A stretch of 6,608 nucleotides of DNA, from the NCBI GenBank assembly GCA_025458465.1, contig JALOSK010000109.1, positions 1 through 6,608 on the forward strand, read 5' to 3'. The first letter of the stretch is position 1; every line of letters starts with the position of its first letter. Shown one piece after another: positions 5,643 through 6,608 of this stretch. Both the position numbers and the translations under genes were made by a program. The notes under the pieces were generated by a model. It worked only from the letters and a program-made list of their open reading frames with translations, searched no databases and was not told where the DNA came from. Source of the stretch: Sandarakinorhabdus sp. (lineage in GTDB: Bacteria; Pseudomonadota; Alphaproteobacteria; Sphingomonadales; Sphingomonadaceae).

Positions 5643-6608
5643 ATGGCCGACCTGTTCGCCAGTGATGACCCCGCCGCCGCCGCCAGCGCTCCGCTGGCGG
5701 AACGCCTGCGCCCGCGCGACCTTGCCGAGGTTGTGGGGCAGGATGCACTGACCGGGCCTGAAGGCGCGATCACCCGCATGGTGGCTTCGGGCAGCCTGTC
5801 GAGCCTGATCCTGTGGGGCCCGCCCGGCACCGGCAAGACCACCATTGCCCGCCTGCTGGCCGCTGCGGTGAGCATGCGCTTCGTGGCCATTTCAGCGGTG
5901 TTCGCCGGTGTGGCCGATCTGAAGAAGCTGTTTGCCGAAGCGCGCGAGCAGGCCCGGGCTGGCACGCGCACCCTTTTGTTCGTGGACGAGATCCACCGTT
6001 TCAACCGCGCCCAGCAGGACGGCTTTCTGGGTCCGATGGAGGACGGCACCATCACGCTGGTGGGTGCCACCACGGAGAATCCCAGTTTCGAGCTGAATGC
6101 CGCCATCCTGTCCCGCGCGCGCGTGCTGATCGTCAAGCGACTGGATGAGACGGCGCTGGCCGAATTGCTGGCCCGTGCCGAAACGCTGGCCGGCCACATG
6201 CTGCCGGTAACGGACGATGCCCGCGCCGCACTGATCGCGTCCGCTGATGGCGATGGCCGCTTCCTGCTGGGCCAGGCCGAAACCCTGCTGGCGCTGGGCG
6301 ACGTGCCGCCGATGGATGCCGCCGCACTCGCCGCCTTCCTGCACCGCCGCATGCCGGTGTACGACAAGGACCGCGAGGGCCATTATGGCCTGATCTCCGC
6401 GCTCCACAAAAGCCTGCGCGGCTCCGATCCCGATGCCGCGCTCTATTGGCTGGCGCGGATGCTGGTGGCGGGCGAGGAGCCGCTCTACATCCTGCGGCGG
6501 CTGGTGCGTTTTGCCAGCGAGGATGTGGGGCTGGCCGACAGCAATGCCCTGCGCGTGTGCCTTGATGCCAAGGATGCGTTTGATTTCCTGGGCTCGCCCG
6601 AAGGCGAA
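5643..6608 (+). CDS. rarA: Replication-associated recombination protein A (AAA+ ATPase), 3' end missing
   Basis: 322 codons are present and the gene runs off the window; full-length RarA is about 430-450 residues. RarA (MgsA; eukaryotic WRNIP1/Mgs1 relatives) is a clamp-loader-like ATPase that acts at stalled replication forks and interacts with SSB. Visible elements: LAERLRPRDLAEVVGQD (18-34), Walker A GPPGTGKTT (59-67), Walker B FVDEIHRFN (113-121), sensor 1 GATTENPSFELN (141-152) and the arginine-finger region ILSRAR (155-160). The family-specific REGHYGLISALHKSLRGSDPDAAL lies at about 244-267 and RRLVRFASEDVGLA at 285-298. The sensor-2 region reads DGDGRFLLGQAE, where E. coli has GDARRALNTLE. 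The ATG at 5643 gives the family N-terminus; an in-frame ATG at 5625 is closed by a stop. The Shine-Dalgarno is weak. Confidence 0.96.
   Translation, partial: MADLFASDDPAAAASAPLAERLRPRDLAEVVGQDALTGPEGAITRMVASGSLSSLILWGPPGTGKTTIARLLAAAVSMRFVAISAVFAGVADLKKLFAEAREQARAGTRTLLFVDEIHRFNRAQQDGFLGPMEDGTITLVGATTENPSFELNAAILSRARVLIVKRLDETALAELLARAETLAGHMLPVTDDARAALIASADGDGRFLLGQAETLLALGDVPPMDAAALAAFLHRRMPVYDKDREGHYGLISALHKSLRGSDPDAALYWLARMLVAGEEPLYILRRLVRFASEDVGLADSNALRVCLDAKDAFDFLGSPEGE

Noticed and set aside
3941..6367. 808-codon open frame on the minus strand across rpsF, rpsR, rplI, the DUF3297 gene and rarA
   Set aside because: It runs antisense through five well-supported genes and a terminator, and its composition changes with the gene beneath it. 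This is a codon-bias shadow, not a giant protein.

Overview
The window is GC-rich, densely coded DNA whose gene content and protein styles fit an alphaproteobacterium, most likely a sphingomonad (order Sphingomonadales). The pointers are the long alphaproteobacterial forms of S6 and L9, a DUF3297 protein, and a secreted protein of a type I associate with sphingomonads. The organism assignment is inference from sequence style, not from a database search. No mobile element, CRISPR array, tRNA or rRNA is visible, and this looks like ordinary chromosomal core with one well-hidden regulatory element.

Left part (1-2817) is branched-chain amino acid biosynthesis. The last 19 codons of ilvC end at 61. 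They are followed by three consecutive hairpins, the last being a bidirectional intrinsic terminator at 118-147. A DUF2721 membrane protein lies on the minus strand (198-671). In the 236-base gap before leuA I find a short ORF (766-819) with four consecutive Leu codons and a fifth shortly after. It is followed by mutually exclusive RNA pairings that match the layout of a classic leucine attenuator. leuA (908-2452) follows, and a small CxxC protein of unknown function overlaps its stop by four bases (2449-2817), so the two are probably translationally coupled.

Middle part: a secreted hypothetical protein on the minus strand (2841-3806) converges on the leuA operon and diverges from the ribosomal protein operon rpsF-rpsR-rplI (3968-5236). 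That operon has good Shine-Dalgarno sites, a structured leader of about 100 bases and a strong terminator at 5260-5292. S6 and S18 bind each other on the 30S platform, and L9 binds the 50S subunit.

Right part: a small DUF3297 protein (5330-5605) and the first 322 codons of the AAA+ recombination factor rarA (from 5643), which runs off the window. Several very long antisense ORFs, including 800-2356 and 3941-6367 on the minus strand, are codon-bias shadows and are not annotated.
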